Source of the DNA: Vagococcus allomyrinae
GTDB taxonomy: Bacteria > Bacillota > Bacilli > Lactobacillales > Vagococcaceae
Direction: 5' to 3'
Assembly: GCF_017829975.1 (NCBI RefSeq)
Contig: NZ_JAEEGA010000005.1
Location: forward strand, 186,001 to 250,000
DNA: 64,000 nt
Position 1 is the stretch's first letter, and each line of letters opens with the position of its first letter. The notes below the pieces were generated by a model. That model made no database searches, had not been told where the DNA came from, and was given only the letters and a program-made list of their open reading frames with translations. The translations under genes and the position numbers were made by a program. This document shows, one piece after another, positions 8,243 to 16,526 of this stretch.

Positions 8243-8989
8243 ATGATTATTAGTTTGAGTAAAACACAATATGAATCCCTTTCAGAATCTGAAAAAAGAG
8301 TCGTCGATTACCTAAATAGAAACGAAGCTAAAATACCTGAACTATCTATCACTAGCTTAGCCAAAAAGACTTTTACCTCATCATCTACTATCTCTAGAAC
8401 CATCCAAAAATGCGGATTTGAAGGCATCAGCGAGCTTCGCTATAATATTACCCAGCAAACACAAAAAAAAGAAAGTTATGATTCTCCTTATGTGGTTAAT
8501 AATATCTTAGCCAAGTCATTTAGAGAATGTACACAAACCATTGACTCAATCAATTCTATCGACATTTTCCAAATTGTGGAGTACATCAAAACATCAAAGC
8601 GAATATTTATCTGCGCACGAGGGTTTACTGCTCTTATTGCTGAAGAACTTCAAATGTATCTCCAACTACTGGGATATAATGCCACCATTGTTAAGGACGT
8701 TATGTGGATGAATAAATTTCAACACATGATTTCAGAAGAAGATACCTTGATTATCATTTCTCTGAGAAACTCCACGCCTGAACTTTCACAAGCTGCCAAA
8801 AAAGCACGGGACTGCAATGCTAAAGTGGTGACCATCTGTTGCAAAACGAACACAGAATTAGAAAAATATTCCGATATAACCGTTATTGGCCACACTGAGA
8901 AAATTATGGAAGCTCACGGTTTACATGTTTATTCACGGATTCCTTTACTTGTTATTACCAGAACTATCATTGAATATATTGGCCTCTAA
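8243..8989 (+). CDS. RpiR-family transcriptional regulator (HTH plus SIS domain)
   Basis: A 248-residue regulator. Residues 1 to about 75 form an RpiR-type helix-turn-helix, with LSESEKRVVDYL and the SSSTISRTIQKCGF recognition region. Residues from about 100 form a SIS (sugar isomerase) domain of the type that binds phosphosugars, including IFICARGFTALIAEELQ. It is transcribed divergently from the sugar operon and has a strong AAGGAGG site 7 bases before ATG. It probably senses a phosphosugar made by the pathway and controls the shared intergenic region. Whether it activates or represses cannot be told from sequence. It ends at a terminator at 9053-9095. Confidence 0.9.
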   Translation: MIISLSKTQYESLSESEKRVVDYLNRNEAKIPELSITSLAKKTFTSSSTISRTIQKCGFEGISELRYNITQQTQKKESYDSPYVVNNILAKSFRECTQTIDSINSIDIFQIVEYIKTSKRIFICARGFTALIAEELQMYLQLLGYNATIVKDVMWMNKFQHMISEEDTLIIISLRNSTPELSQAAKKARDCNAKVVTICCKTNTELEKYSDITVIGHTEKIMEAHGLHVYSRIPLLVITRTIIEYIGL

Positions 8990-9052
8990 GAATTGGCTCT
9001 TCATGGCATATTGAATTGGTATCATCAACTAGAAAAGGCGAATTTCATCCTA

Positions 9053-9095
9053 AAAAGCCCTCTATTCCTCATTTTAGGAATAAAGGGCTTGTTTC
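9053..9095 (+). terminator. Intrinsic terminator after the RpiR-family gene
   Basis: A long stem begins AAGCCCTCTATTCCT and closes with AGGAATAAAGGGCTT around a short loop, followed by GTTTCTT. It ends the regulator transcript. The next 240 bp (9096-9334) hold no convincing gene. Confidence 0.8.
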
Positions 9096-9347
9096 TTGAT
9101 TTCTTTAATTATCAAAAACTCAGTTAACTGTCACGACCTCACCTCAACACCATGTTCAACTTATTCCTTGCAATATCACAGCGCTTGCCAAAACTTAGCA
9201 ACAACTCTCGATTTTTTCGATCACAGCCTTGAAGACTGTCAAGTTCACCAAGACTATTTGGGAGTGATTAGCTTTTTTTCAGATGAATTTATTATAAAGT
9301 AAAAAAGGAAGCAACGCATACCAAACAAAAGATGGAGGAATTAAAGA

Positions 9348-9506
9348 ATGAGTATCTTAGATTTTATATTTGAAACTGGCAATATGGTCTTTTTATCGGT
9401 CATTTTATTTTTTGTTATTCGCTCAGCAGTCAAAAGAGCTATTATTGAAGCAAAAGTGGATGAAACCGAATTAATCAACAAACTAAAAAAAGAACGACAA
9501 AAATAA
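9348..9506 (+). CDS. Small single-span membrane protein, 52 residues, unknown function
   Basis: A short frame starts with ATG at 9348, has GGAGGA 7 bases upstream, and ends at a TAA before a strong terminator. The protein begins MSILDFIFETGNM, continues through one hydrophobic segment (about residues 12-24, VFLSVILFFVIRS) and ends in a strongly charged tail rich in Lys, Glu and Arg. It therefore looks like a small membrane-anchored peptide with a cytoplasmic tail. I do not recognise the family. A TATTAT box at 9290 could serve as its -10 element. It stands alone between two terminators. Confidence 0.6.
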   Translation: MSILDFIFETGNMVFLSVILFFVIRSAVKRAIIEAKVDETELINKLKKERQK

Positions 9507-9555
9507 GATAATTTTTACTTCCATCTCCTATTTTCAACGCAGAGATACAACAAAG

Positions 9556-9600
9556 ATACCCCACAAGCCAGTTTAACTTAAACTAATTTGCGGGGTATTT
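9556..9600. terminator. Bidirectional terminator between convergent genes
   Basis: A long stem (ATACCCCACAA at 9556-9566 with TTTGCGGGGTAT at 9587-9598) lies between the small plus-strand gene and the end of the minus-strand dihydrouridine synthase gene. T-rich sequence follows on the plus strand. Confidence 0.75.
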
Positions 9601-9609
9601 CTATTTTTC

Positions 9610-10566
9610 TCAAGACATAAATTCAGCTAGTAGCTGACGGACCTCAGCTGTTGATTTCGTCATCATCAATTTCGCTCGCAAATCACTGGCACCTGGAAAT
9701 CCTTTGACATAAATTTTAAAGAATCGATGTAAACCAACGATCGCGCGCGGTGCCATCTCTGCATACTGATCTTGTAAATCCAGTTGCAATTGCAGCAGTC
9801 CCAATAGTTCTTCCGCAGAATGCTCTCTGGGTTCTTTCTCAAAGGCATAGGGATTTCTAAAAATACCACGCCCAATCATAATGCCATCAACGCCATACTG
9901 CTCTGCAAGCTGCAAGCCAGTTTGGCGATCGGCAATATCACCATTGATCGTAATGAGCGTATTAGGTGCAAGACGATCACGGAGTGCCATGATTTGAGGA
10001 ATCATTTCCCAATGTGCGTCAACTTTGCTCATTTCATTTCGCGTTCGCAAATGAACGGACAAATTGGCAATATCTTGTTTCAGTAGATGACTGATCCACG
10101 CTTCCAGCTCTGTTAATTGAGCATAACCAATCCGTGTTTTAACACTGACTGGCAAACCGCCTGCCTTAGCAGCTTCAATCAATTCAGCCGCCACTTCAGG
10201 TCGCAAAATAAGGCCACTGCCTTTACCACGCCCCGCAACATTAGGGACTGGGCATCCCATATTAAGATCAATCCCTTTAAATCCCATTTCTGCCAAACCA
10301 AGACTCATTTCTCGAAAGAACTCAGGTTTATCTCCCCAAATATGAGCGACCATCGGCTGTTCGTCGTCGGTAAAAAGCAAACGTCCACGGACACTCTCTT
10401 TTCCGTCTGGATGGCAATAACTATCTGAATTTGTAAATTCCGTAAAAAAGACATCTGGCGCCCCAGCTTCTTTTACAACATGGCGGAATACCACATCTGT
10501 CACATCTTCCATTGGTGCTAATACAAAAAAAGGCTTCGGTAACTCTGCCCAAAAATTAGTTGTCAT
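9610..10566 (-). CDS. dus: tRNA-dihydrouridine synthase
   Basis: A 318-residue flavoprotein that reduces uridines in the tRNA D-loop with NADPH and FMN. The N-terminus has the typical [14 protein letters not shown]. The catalytic Cys lies in LNMGCPVPN near residue 104. The FMN-binding barrel continues with [24 protein letters not shown] and GIMIGRGI. It is encoded alone here, not beside hslO or lysS as dusB often is, so the paralogue letter is left open. The ATG at 10566 has GGAG 8 bases upstream. It shares the terminator at 9556-9600 with the convergent small gene. Confidence 0.92.
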   Translation of the reverse strand: MTTNFWAELPKPFFVLAPMEDVTDVVFRHVVKEAGAPDVFFTEFTNSDSYCHPDGKESVRGRLLFTDDEQPMVAHIWGDKPEFFREMSLGLAEMGFKGIDLNMGCPVPNVAGRGKGSGLILRPEVAAELIEAAKAGGLPVSVKTRIGYAQLTELEAWISHLLKQDIANLSVHLRTRNEMSKVDAHWEMIPQIMALRDRLAPNTLITINGDIADRQTGLQLAEQYGVDGIMIGRGIFRNPYAFEKEPREHSAEELLGLLQLQLDLQDQYAEMAPRAIVGLHRFFKIYVKGFPGASDLRAKLMMTKSTAEVRQLLAEFMS

Positions 10567-10767
10567 TTGCTAGTCTCCATTCCATTGGGTACTGTCTCTC
10601 ACCCAAAAACATCATTATTATACTAGGAATACAAAAAAGAATCAAAGGGAATGTTTAATCCTCCCTTCAATTTAGTCATAAAACTACGCCAACTAGTTTC
10701 TGTTGCCAGCTTATATCAAGTTACGAGGCACGTGTCACTTACAAACAGAAAATGCGCATACATCACC
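10567..10767. other. Intergenic stretch without a recognised gene
   Basis: About 200 bp upstream of the dihydrouridine synthase gene, AT-rich, with stops in all frames. It presumably holds the promoter of that gene, but I see no clear -35/-10 pair. Confidence 0.4.
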
Positions 10768-10801
10768 AAAAAAGACACTCTCCATTTTCTTGGAAAGCAC
10801 C
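10768..10801 (-). terminator. Intrinsic terminator after the 42-residue basic protein gene
   Basis: On the minus strand a 10-bp stem with a few wobble pairs (GGTGCTTTCC with GGAGAGTGTC) is followed by TTTTTT. It resembles the terminators at 11086-11121 and 12981-13015 in sequence (GTGTC followed by the U-run). Confidence 0.65.
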
Positions 10802-10884
10802 TTTAACTGACAGGTTCATCACTTCATAAACAGTGTTATCTTCATGACAAACTAACCCAAATGATTAGCTCACACAAATCAATG

Positions 10885-11013
10885 CTATTTATTGTAAATT
10901 TTCGGTCCTTTACGCATGTTCTTGCGGTCGTTTTTAGGAGCGTCCATTTTTTTCACTCGCCCACCAGACTGTTTATTCTTGATTATTTCCAACATTTTTT
11001 CTTTTGTATTCAT
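10885..11013 (-). CDS. Small basic protein, 42 residues, conserved-looking, unknown function
   Basis: A short minus-strand frame with ATG at 11013, AAGGTGG 8 bases upstream, a TAG stop at 10885 and an intrinsic terminator about 85 bp further on. The protein is very basic: it begins MNTKEKMLEIIKNK, has GGRVKKMDAPKNDRKNMRKG in the middle and ends PKIYNK. The Gly-rich, Lys/Arg-rich C-terminal half suggests an RNA- or ribosome-associated peptide, but that is an inference. I recall similar small uncharacterised proteins in other Lactobacillales without being able to name a family. A candidate leader RNA or sRNA lies upstream (11086-11161). Confidence 0.65.
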   Translation of the reverse strand: MNTKEKMLEIIKNKQSGGRVKKMDAPKNDRKNMRKGPKIYNK

Positions 11014-11085
11014 TGTCCATACCACCTTTGCTCGTTAGCATAACTTATTCCATTATTGAAAGGTTGCTATAACCTATTTTTTTCA

Positions 11086-11161
11086 ATAAAAAAGACACTC
11101 CACACCATCGTGCGAAACGTCTGAAAATCTTTGTATAAAGTTTCTTAACGTTTTGATAACG
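11086..11161 (-). ncRNA. Candidate small RNA or attenuated leader (about 75 nt)
   Basis: On the minus strand a consensus -35 (TTGACA, 11192-11197) stands 18 bp from a -10 (TACACT, 11168-11173). About 40 nt after the predicted start comes a 12-bp terminator stem (GACGTTTCGCAC at 11121-11110 paired, with wobbles, to GTGTGGAGTGTC) followed by six U. No reading frame with a ribosome binding site fits inside. It is either a free-standing small RNA or a terminated leader for the 42-residue protein gene starting 73 bp downstream. Confidence 0.5.
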
Positions 11162-11167
11162 GAACTT

Positions 11168-11197
11168 AGTGTACCACGCGTCTCTCTGTTCTGTCAA
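11168..11197 (-). promoter_or_regulatory. Sigma-A type promoter for the candidate small RNA
   Basis: TTGACA at 11192-11197 and TACACT at 11168-11173, 18-bp spacer, read on the minus strand. The -35 is a perfect consensus. Confidence 0.6.
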
Positions 11198-11260
11198 ATC
11201 CACTTGGATCCAGGTATGGATACGCCTAGTGTTAATTCCCATGTCGAGACAAAAATCTCA

Positions 11261-11297
11261 AAAAATGTCACCAACTATCTTGTTGATGACATTTTTA
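11261..11297. terminator. Bidirectional intrinsic terminator
   Basis: AAAAATGTCA at 11261-11270 pairs with TGACATTTTT at 11286-11295 around a short loop. It probably ends the transcript of the 73-residue membrane protein gene upstream on the minus strand, and separates it from the candidate small RNA. Confidence 0.7.
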
Positions 11298-11391
11298 TCA
11301 ATAATAATTTGAATATGCTCCTATACCTTACCTATGCCAGCTTTTAGTGATTTTTTCAAACGGGAGAATATCAGTCAATTAAGAGCTGACG

Positions 11392-11613
11392 TTACCCAAC
11401 GTTATCTTTTTTACTATTTTTCCATAAGTGAATGCCCAAATAAGGGATATATGCTGCTAAAACATAAACTAATAACCAGCCGGCAAGCGATACACCATTG
11501 TCTCCGTTAGCTTTAGTCTTTCGATAAGCTGTGCCATAAGCTAAAGCCATTTGTATCAATGTTGCTGCATACCAAACAAAGAAAATAAATGATGAAACAG
11601 ATGAATTACCCAT
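11392..11613 (-). CDS. Small two-span membrane protein, 73 residues, unknown function
   Basis: ATG at 11613 has AAGGAG 8 bases upstream; a longer frame to 11634 would begin inside that site. The protein has a hydrophobic segment at about residues 7-28 (including FIFFVWYAATLIQMALAYG), a charged loop (YRKTKANGDNG) and a second hydrophobic segment (about 43-65), ending in KNSKKDN. Both ends of the loop are charged, so a hairpin across the membrane with a cytoplasmic C-terminus is likely. I do not recognise the family. A TATAAT element on the minus strand near 11683 could be its promoter. No operon partners are visible. Confidence 0.65.
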   Translation of the reverse strand: MGNSSVSSFIFFVWYAATLIQMALAYGTAYRKTKANGDNGVSLAGWLLVYVLAAYIPYLGIHLWKNSKKDNVG

Positions 11614-12134
11614 ACAAATTCTCCTTTTTAACAATCCTTTTTTGAAACAGAAGTTTTTCCAATTCTGTACATTTTTTTAATTATACTCTCATAATTACCT
11701 ACATTCTAAAATCAATAGCTAAAAATAAATGGCTTCAATTTACGAACCTCATACTCATCAACAACGTTCTCCATATACTTCACACTTTAATGTGGATCCT
11801 TAATACTATTGCTCTTTGGCAAAATACAGACATACTTTTTGCCATCTTTTGGCCTCCTCTCTAAATTATTTCTCGTTTATTTTACAGTTTTTTGGAGAAG
11901 AAGTAAGGGAGAATAAGCGGATACTTGCTGAATATCTTACAGTGAAAGGACGCCTTCCAAAGTTTTGAAAAATGCTTTAACTCTCTTCTTAATCATGTGT
12001 CTACTTTTTGAAATTTTCGCATCATTTAACAATCATGTTTTGGTGTATCTCTCTTTTTACTTTTGCTAACGAATTATTTATTATCAATTATCTCTAACTA
12101 TTTCTCTTGTTCATTCATTTTTCACCTTGTTTCC
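11614..12134. other. AT-rich intergenic stretch
   Basis: About 520 bp without a convincing gene apart from the short decayed frame at 11712-11845. No RNA gene or mobile element is recognised. Confidence 0.4.
11712..11845 (-). pseudogene. Possible decayed short gene with a frameshift
   Basis: On the minus strand an ATG at 11845 with AGAGGAGG 7 bases upstream opens a 21-codon frame (MAKSMSVFCQ...). It stops at 11780. A neighbouring frame then reads KYMENVVDEYEVRKLKPF to a stop at 11712. The good ribosome binding site and the protein-like composition of the second part suggest one small gene broken by a frameshift. The evidence is weak, and a spurious pair of short frames is equally possible. 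Confidence 0.2.
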
Positions 12135-12602
12135 TTAGTCCATACCATAACTACTATACATTTGAAGGTCGGGATTTTCATGTTTTTCAAATTCGTTTCG
12201 AGAAACATCATCAAACTTAAAAGTTTTAATATCAAATTTTTCATAATAAGTGTTGTTCTCCCCATCTGCTCTACTTCCATGAACATTAACAGATTTTACA
12301 TACCAAATTTTCTTTGTGTTCTTACTGTTATGATCAATATATACATAAACCTCATCGTTTGTTTTTATATCTAAAATATAAGCTAATATATTGAAATCTA
12401 AATTCGTCAGGCTCATATCATAATATTCTTGATAGTAATCATCACCATTAAAATGATTATCTCCTCTTTTATACCTATTAGCTGCCTTTTCTATAAATTC
12501 TAATTGAAGACTTGTTTCATTGTTAACATTATAGAAAAAAATTAGAACTATCGTAAAAGAGATTCCTAAAATAAAAAAGAATAAATACGCTAATTTTTTC
12601 AT
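12135..12602 (-). CDS. Membrane-anchored or secreted protein of unknown function
   Basis: A 155-residue protein whose first 25 residues (MKKLAYLFFFILGISFTIVL and a few more) form a signal anchor without a lipobox or clear signal-peptidase site. The remainder is polar, acidic and rich in Asn, Asp and Tyr, so it probably sits outside the membrane. AAAGGA lies 7 bases before the ATG. The gene stands alone, is AT-rich, and has no recognisable partners, which fits an accessory gene. No family is recognised, and I would not guess a function. Confidence 0.6.
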   Translation of the reverse strand: MKKLAYLFFFILGISFTIVLIFFYNVNNETSLQLEFIEKAANRYKRGDNHFNGDDYYQEYYDMSLTNLDFNILAYILDIKTNDEVYVYIDHNSKNTKKIWYVKSVNVHGSRADGENNTYYEKFDIKTFKFDDVSRNEFEKHENPDLQMYSSYGMD

Positions 12603-12980
12603 GTTATTTTCCTTTCCAATACGTGAAGAACATATCCTTCGAATTTGAGTCCTTACACTAGTTTGTAAAACCGTTATAAACCCTGGCTTTCTTTTTTTGA
12701 GACACCGTTAAAACAACTACCTATCTCATCTGCAAGATAGCCAAAAGTTTATTTTTCGTTTCCGAACCTTACGTTTAAACACCCAAAAACGAACAACCTT
12801 CTTACATTTTTACCACTCATCAAAAACTTTTTTATAAGGCAACATATTTAACTCAAATTGATAAAGAGTTAATGTCAAACTAGGGTCATGACTTTATTCT
12901 AGTCAACCATACCGATGTAGACACCATTGAAAACAGAGACAGATGTTTAAGTTGATATGTCACTAAAGATTTAGAACTAG
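12603..12980. other. Intergenic stretch without a recognised gene
   Basis: About 380 bp of AT-rich sequence between the membrane-anchored unknown and the rpsI terminator. No reading frame, RNA gene or repeat could be supported. Confidence 0.4.
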
Positions 12981-13015
12981 AAAAAAAAAGACACCCTCCA
13001 AAACTGGAAAGTGCC
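12981..13015 (-). terminator. Intrinsic terminator of the rplM-rpsI operon
   Basis: On the minus strand GGCACTTTCC (13015-13006) pairs with GGAGGGTGTC (12999-12990), followed by a run of at least eight U. It stands about 25 bp after the rpsI stop. Confidence 0.85.
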
Positions 13016-13038
13016 TTGAACCGTTGATATATAACATA

Positions 13039-13431
13039 TTAACGTTTTGAGAATTGTGAAGCTTTACGAGCTTTCTTAAGACCTGGTTTCTTACGTTCGA
13101 CCATACGTGAGTCACGAGTAAGTAATCCTTTAGATTTAAGAGCGCTACGGAAGTCTGGATCAACTTCTAATAAAGCACGAGCAATCCCATGACGAGTTGC
13201 GCCAGCTTGACCAGAATAACCTCCACCATTTACGTTTACGAAAACGTCATATGCACCTTCTGTTGCTGTTGCAGCGAAAGGTTGGTTAACCACTTCACGT
13301 AAATCAGCATGTGGAATGTATTCAGTAATGTCTTTTTTGTTCATAATGATTTTACCTGTACCGGGTACTAAACGTACGCGCGCTACAGCATTTTTACGAC
13401 GGCCTGTGCCGATATATTGTACTTTAGCCAA
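13039..13431 (-). CDS. rpsI: 30S ribosomal protein S9
   Basis: A 130-residue S9. It begins [20 protein letters not shown] and ends with the conserved basic tail ([12 protein letters not shown]) that reaches into the P site of the small subunit. GGAGG lies upstream of the ATG. It follows rplM after 13 bp, the near-universal rplM-rpsI pair, and is the last gene before a strong terminator. Confidence 0.98.
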   Translation of the reverse strand: MAKVQYIGTGRRKNAVARVRLVPGTGKIIMNKKDITEYIPHADLREVVNQPFAATATEGAYDVFVNVNGGGYSGQAGATRHGIARALLEVDPDFRSALKSKGLLTRDSRMVERKKPGLKKARKASQFSKR

Positions 13432-13444
13432 TGAATTTCCCTCC

Positions 13445-13888
13445 TTAAATTAGGTTAGTGATATCTAATACTTCTGGTTGTTGTGCTTGATGTGGATGTT
13501 CAGATCCAGCATACACGTGTAATTTAGACAATTGTTGACGACCTAAAGTTTTCTTAGGTAGCATGCCTTTTACAGATGTCTCAATCAAACGACGAGAATT
13601 TTTCTCACGCAATTCACCAGCTGAGACAGATTTTAATCCACCTGGGTATTGGCTATGACGGTAATAGATTTTGTCACTTGCTTTGTTACCTGTTAATTTG
13701 ATTTTTTCTGCATTGATCACGATTACGAAATCACCAGTATCCACATGAGGTGTGAATGTTGGTTTATTTTTACCACGTAGGATTGACGCAACAACTGCTG
13801 AAAGACGTCCCATTGGGATATCAGTTGCATCTACTACGTACCATTTACGTTCTACTTCGCCAGCTTTGGCCATATATGTTGTACGCAC
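13445..13888 (-). CDS. rplM: 50S ribosomal protein L13
   Basis: A 147-residue L13, with [16 protein letters not shown] near the start and [11 protein letters not shown] and [14 protein letters not shown] near the end. I choose the GTG at 13888: GGAGG lies 8 bases upstream and the protein then begins RTTYMAKAG as in enterococci. The frame extends further upstream but without a second site. A consensus promoter lies about 85 bp upstream, with a leader that could carry an L13-type autoregulatory structure. Confidence 0.97.
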   Translation of the reverse strand: MRTTYMAKAGEVERKWYVVDATDIPMGRLSAVVASILRGKNKPTFTPHVDTGDFVIVINAEKIKLTGNKASDKIYYRHSQYPGGLKSVSAGELREKNSRRLIETSVKGMLPKKTLGRQQLSKLHVYAGSEHPHQAQQPEVLDITNLI

Positions 13889-13971
13889 GTTTGTTTCCTC
13901 CAATTTATAAGTCTGATGTTTGACACAATAAGTTTCCGGGGCTCATCGTGGGGCAAACAATACCATTTACC

Positions 13972-14000
13972 ATAATACGCCCAAAACAGCATAATGTCAA
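13972..14000 (-). promoter_or_regulatory. Promoter and leader of rplM-rpsI
   Basis: TTGACA (13995-14000) and TATTAT (13972-13977) are separated by exactly 17 bp on the minus strand. The roughly 75-nt leader down to 13889 contains C- and G-rich blocks (GCCCCACGATGAGCCCCGG) that could fold. An L13 leader of the kind known in Bacillales would lie here, but I cannot confirm the match. Confidence 0.7.
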
Positions 14001-14053
14001 TGCATTTATGCGACTTATCACGATTTTTTTTATATAACTACTTATTAATATCC

Positions 14054-14800
14054 TCATTCTGATGGATACTTAACTTCCATTAAGTACAACCCTTCTGGAT
14101 GAGCAGTTGGTCCAGCTTGATTGCGATCTAGGCTGGCGATAATTTTCGGCATGTCATGTGGTTCCAACTGACCATTGCCGATCTTGATTAGCGTTCCCAC
14201 CAAAATTCTGACCATTTTATACAAAAAGCCATCACCGCGAAAGATAAATATCAACTCATTATCTCCAATTTCTGTTACGGAGGCTTCATAAATTGTCCTT
14301 ACCTTGTTTTCCACGGAGGTGCCTGTCGAACAAAAGGCCGAAAAATCATGGGTACCAAGTACATATTGAACAGCTTCTTGCATTTTCACCAAATCCAAAG
14401 GATGGCGGTAATGAGCAGCATAAAACCGTTTAAACGGTGTTCGTGGTTTCCCAATATCCAAATGATAGTGGTAGGTTTTTTCCACTGCCTCGTAGCGCGC
14501 ATGAAATGTTTCAGCAACCTTTTCCACAGAACGAACGGCAATATCTGCGGCACTTTGGGTATCTAACGCATGGCGCAACTTTTCTGCATCACGTTCTGGA
14601 TAGTCAAAATGAATGACTTGTCCCCAAGCATGAACGCCTGAATCCGTTCGCCCAGACCCATGAATGGTAACCTGTTGCCCATTGTTTAGCTTTTTTAAGG
14701 TCTTTTCAATTTCTGCTTGAACAGTATTGCCATTTTCTTGGCTTTGAAACCCACAATAGTTAGTGCCGTCATAGGCCACAACGGCTTTATATCTCGGCAT
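14054..14800 (-). CDS. truA: tRNA pseudouridine(38-40) synthase TruA
   Basis: A 248-residue TruA. The catalytic Asp is residue 53 in GSGRTDSGVHAWGQ. Other family segments are YDGTNYCGFQ near the start, TYHYHLD, and RGDGFLYKMVRI near residue 190. It modifies positions 38-40 of the anticodon stem of many tRNAs. It lies between ecfT and rplM, the standard order in Lactobacillales. The terminator at 14823-14854 separates it from ecfT, so it depends on read-through or its own promoter. Confidence 0.96.
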   Translation of the reverse strand: MPRYKAVVAYDGTNYCGFQSQENGNTVQAEIEKTLKKLNNGQQVTIHGSGRTDSGVHAWGQVIHFDYPERDAEKLRHALDTQSAADIAVRSVEKVAETFHARYEAVEKTYHYHLDIGKPRTPFKRFYAAHYRHPLDLVKMQEAVQYVLGTHDFSAFCSTGTSVENKVRTIYEASVTEIGDNELIFIFRGDGFLYKMVRILVGTLIKIGNGQLEPHDMPKIIASLDRNQAGPTAHPEGLYLMEVKYPSE

Positions 14801-14822
14801 ATCATGTCCCCTCCTTTAATTA

Positions 14823-14854
14823 AAAAGAGCAGTTCTCTCAAAGAGGACTGCTCT
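14823..14854 (-). terminator. Intrinsic terminator after ecfT
   Basis: On the minus strand AGAGCAGT-CCTCT pairs with AGAGAACTGCTCT, followed by TTTTTAATT. It ends the ecfA1-ecfA2-ecfT transcript before truA. Confidence 0.8.
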
Positions 14855-14859
14855 ACAGT

Positions 14860-15657
14860 TTAATATCTTAAGTAAACCAGTGCAACCGTCAATAAGGCAT
14901 AAATTAACACGGCCAGCGTGTCCCGCCCTTGCCAATGAAGCACGCGATATTTCGTGCGGCCTTCACCACCCTGATATCCTCGAGCTTCCATAGCAATGGC
15001 TAGATCTTCCGCTCGATTAAAACTACTGACAAATAGAGGGATTAGTAACGGCACGATCGCTTTCATCCGCTGAGCCAAGTTACCTTCACCAAAATCGACG
15101 CCACGTGCTCGTTGAGCGTTCATGATTTTTTCAGTTTCATCCATTAAGGTTGGAACAAAACGCAAGGCAATCGACAGCATCAAAGACACTTCATGAGCTG
15201 GAAACCTCACAACTTTAAGCGGTCGTAATAAATATTCAATCGCATCTGACAAAGCCAATGGCGGTGTCGTTAAAGTTAATAACGTGGACATAAAAATAAT
15301 TAAGACGAAGCGACAAAAGATGAACGCCCCATTCATCAAGCCCAACTCAGTGATGGCAATGATTCCAAATCGGAAATACTCCCTACCGCCAGTGGTAAAC
15401 AACACTTGTAAGATGACCGTAAATAAAATTAACCAAATCAAGGGCTTTACGCCACGAATGAAAAACTTAATGCTCACTTTCGATAACACTATCACCGCTA
15501 CTGTAAAGGTAAACATCAACAAATAGGACTGCCAATTATTGCATAAGAAAATAATTCCGATAAAGTAAAAACTCGTCATTAGTTTCGCCCGTGGGTCCAT
15601 GTTATGAATCAATGAATCACCAGGGATATAGCGTCCAAAAATTAATTTATCCATCAT
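14860..15657 (-). CDS. ecfT: ECF transporter transmembrane component EcfT
   Basis: A 265-residue polytopic membrane protein, the shared scaffold of energy-coupling factor vitamin transporters. After the N-terminal [19 protein letters not shown] come several hydrophobic segments. The cytoplasmic coupling motifs follow: ARGVDFG and ARGYQGG, each with the Ala-Arg-Gly that contacts the two ATPases. The start overlaps the ecfA2 stop (ATGATG), giving tight coupling. With EcfA1 and EcfA2 it powers interchangeable substrate-binding S components for vitamins such as riboflavin, folate or biotin, which are encoded elsewhere. Confidence 0.95.
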   Translation of the reverse strand: MMDKLIFGRYIPGDSLIHNMDPRAKLMTSFYFIGIIFLCNNWQSYLLMFTFTVAVIVLSKVSIKFFIRGVKPLIWLILFTVILQVLFTTGGREYFRFGIIAITELGLMNGAFIFCRFVLIIFMSTLLTLTTPPLALSDAIEYLLRPLKVVRFPAHEVSLMLSIALRFVPTLMDETEKIMNAQRARGVDFGEGNLAQRMKAIVPLLIPLFVSSFNRAEDLAIAMEARGYQGGEGRTKYRVLHWQGRDTLAVLIYALLTVALVYLRY

Positions 15658-16526
15658 TGGCTCTCACCTGCCTGACCTGCATTGATTTGCTTAAGAGCCA
15701 AAGCCAATTCTTTGGTTGTTAAGGGTAAACGATCAAAAACAACCCCTTTGTCTGCTAAACGCTGTGAAAAAGCTGTCGCTGTCGGCACTCCTAGATGTTT
15801 ATCTTTTAGCCATTGAATGTCAGCAAAAACATCCCGAGGTTCCCCTTGTTTTACGACGGTTCCGTCTTCCAATACAATCACATAATCGGCATAATTAGCC
15901 ACATCATCCATCATATGAGTGACAAGGACCACTGTTAACCCACGTTCTTTATGGAGTCGATCAAACATCTCCAACATCTCCAGCCGCCCTTGAGGATCTA
16001 AGCCGGCTGTTGGCTCATCTAAGACGAGAACGCTTGGTTCCATGGCTAATACTCCTGCAATCGCCACTCTGCGCATCTGACCACCAGAGAGCTCAAAAGG
16101 AGAGCGCTCCATGTAACTCTCATCAAGTCCCACCATCTCAAGTGTTTCTTTGACGATTTCCTGAGCTCGTTCATCGGTCACACCAAAATTCTTCGGACCA
16201 AAGGCGATGTCTTTTGCCACAGTTTCTTCAAAGAGTTGAGCTTCAGGAAATTGAAACACAATGCCTACTTCTTTGCGAATACTTTTCAAATTTTTGTTGT
16301 TGGTCTCTGGTGTAATCACCCGATCACCAATTTCCACTTGCCCTTCAGTTGGCTTGACCAGGGCATTTAAATGTTGCAGCAGGGTCGATTTTCCACTACC
16401 GGTATGTCCAACAATTGCAGTATAGGACCCTTCTTTAATTTCCAGATTAATATCTGACAGGGCCCGGTGTTGAAACGGTGTCCCTGGCTGGTAGGTAAAC
16501 CCTACTTGTTTAAAACGGATGTCCAT
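15654..16526 (-). CDS. ecfA2: ECF transporter ATP-binding protein EcfA2
   Basis: A 290-residue ABC ATPase with Walker [11 protein letters not shown]-loop FQFPEAQLF, signature LSGGQMRR, Walker B VLVLDEPT and switch His in VTHMMDD. The Q-loop sequence and the C-terminal extension mark it as the EcfA2 (CbiO2) paralogue that pairs with EcfA1. Its start overlaps the end of ecfA1 by 25 bp and its end overlaps ecfT by 4 bp, so the three subunits are produced together. Confidence 0.96.
   Translation of the reverse strand: MDIRFKQVGFTYQPGTPFQHRALSDINLEIKEGSYTAIVGHTGSGKSTLLQHLNALVKPTEGQVEIGDRVITPETNNKNLKSIRKEVGIVFQFPEAQLFEETVAKDIAFGPKNFGVTDERAQEIVKETLEMVGLDESYMERSPFELSGGQMRRVAIAGVLAMEPSVLVLDEPTAGLDPQGRLEMLEMFDRLHKERGLTVVLVTHMMDDVANYADYVIVLEDGTVVKQGEPRDVFADIQWLKDKHLGVPTATAFSQRLADKGVVFDRLPLTTKELALALKQINAGQAGESQ

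Noticed and set aside
9096-9302. Open frame of 68 codons on the plus strand after the RpiR-type gene
   Set aside because: No ribosome binding site or plausible start, composition not protein-like, and it begins within a terminator region.
11045-11242. Open frame of 65 codons on the minus strand
   Set aside because: Covers the candidate promoter and terminator of the small RNA; no ribosome binding site.
12063-12374. Plus-strand frame of 103 codons
   Set aside because: It is the complementary shadow of the AT-rich membrane-anchored gene at 12135-12602, which has a proper start and signal anchor.
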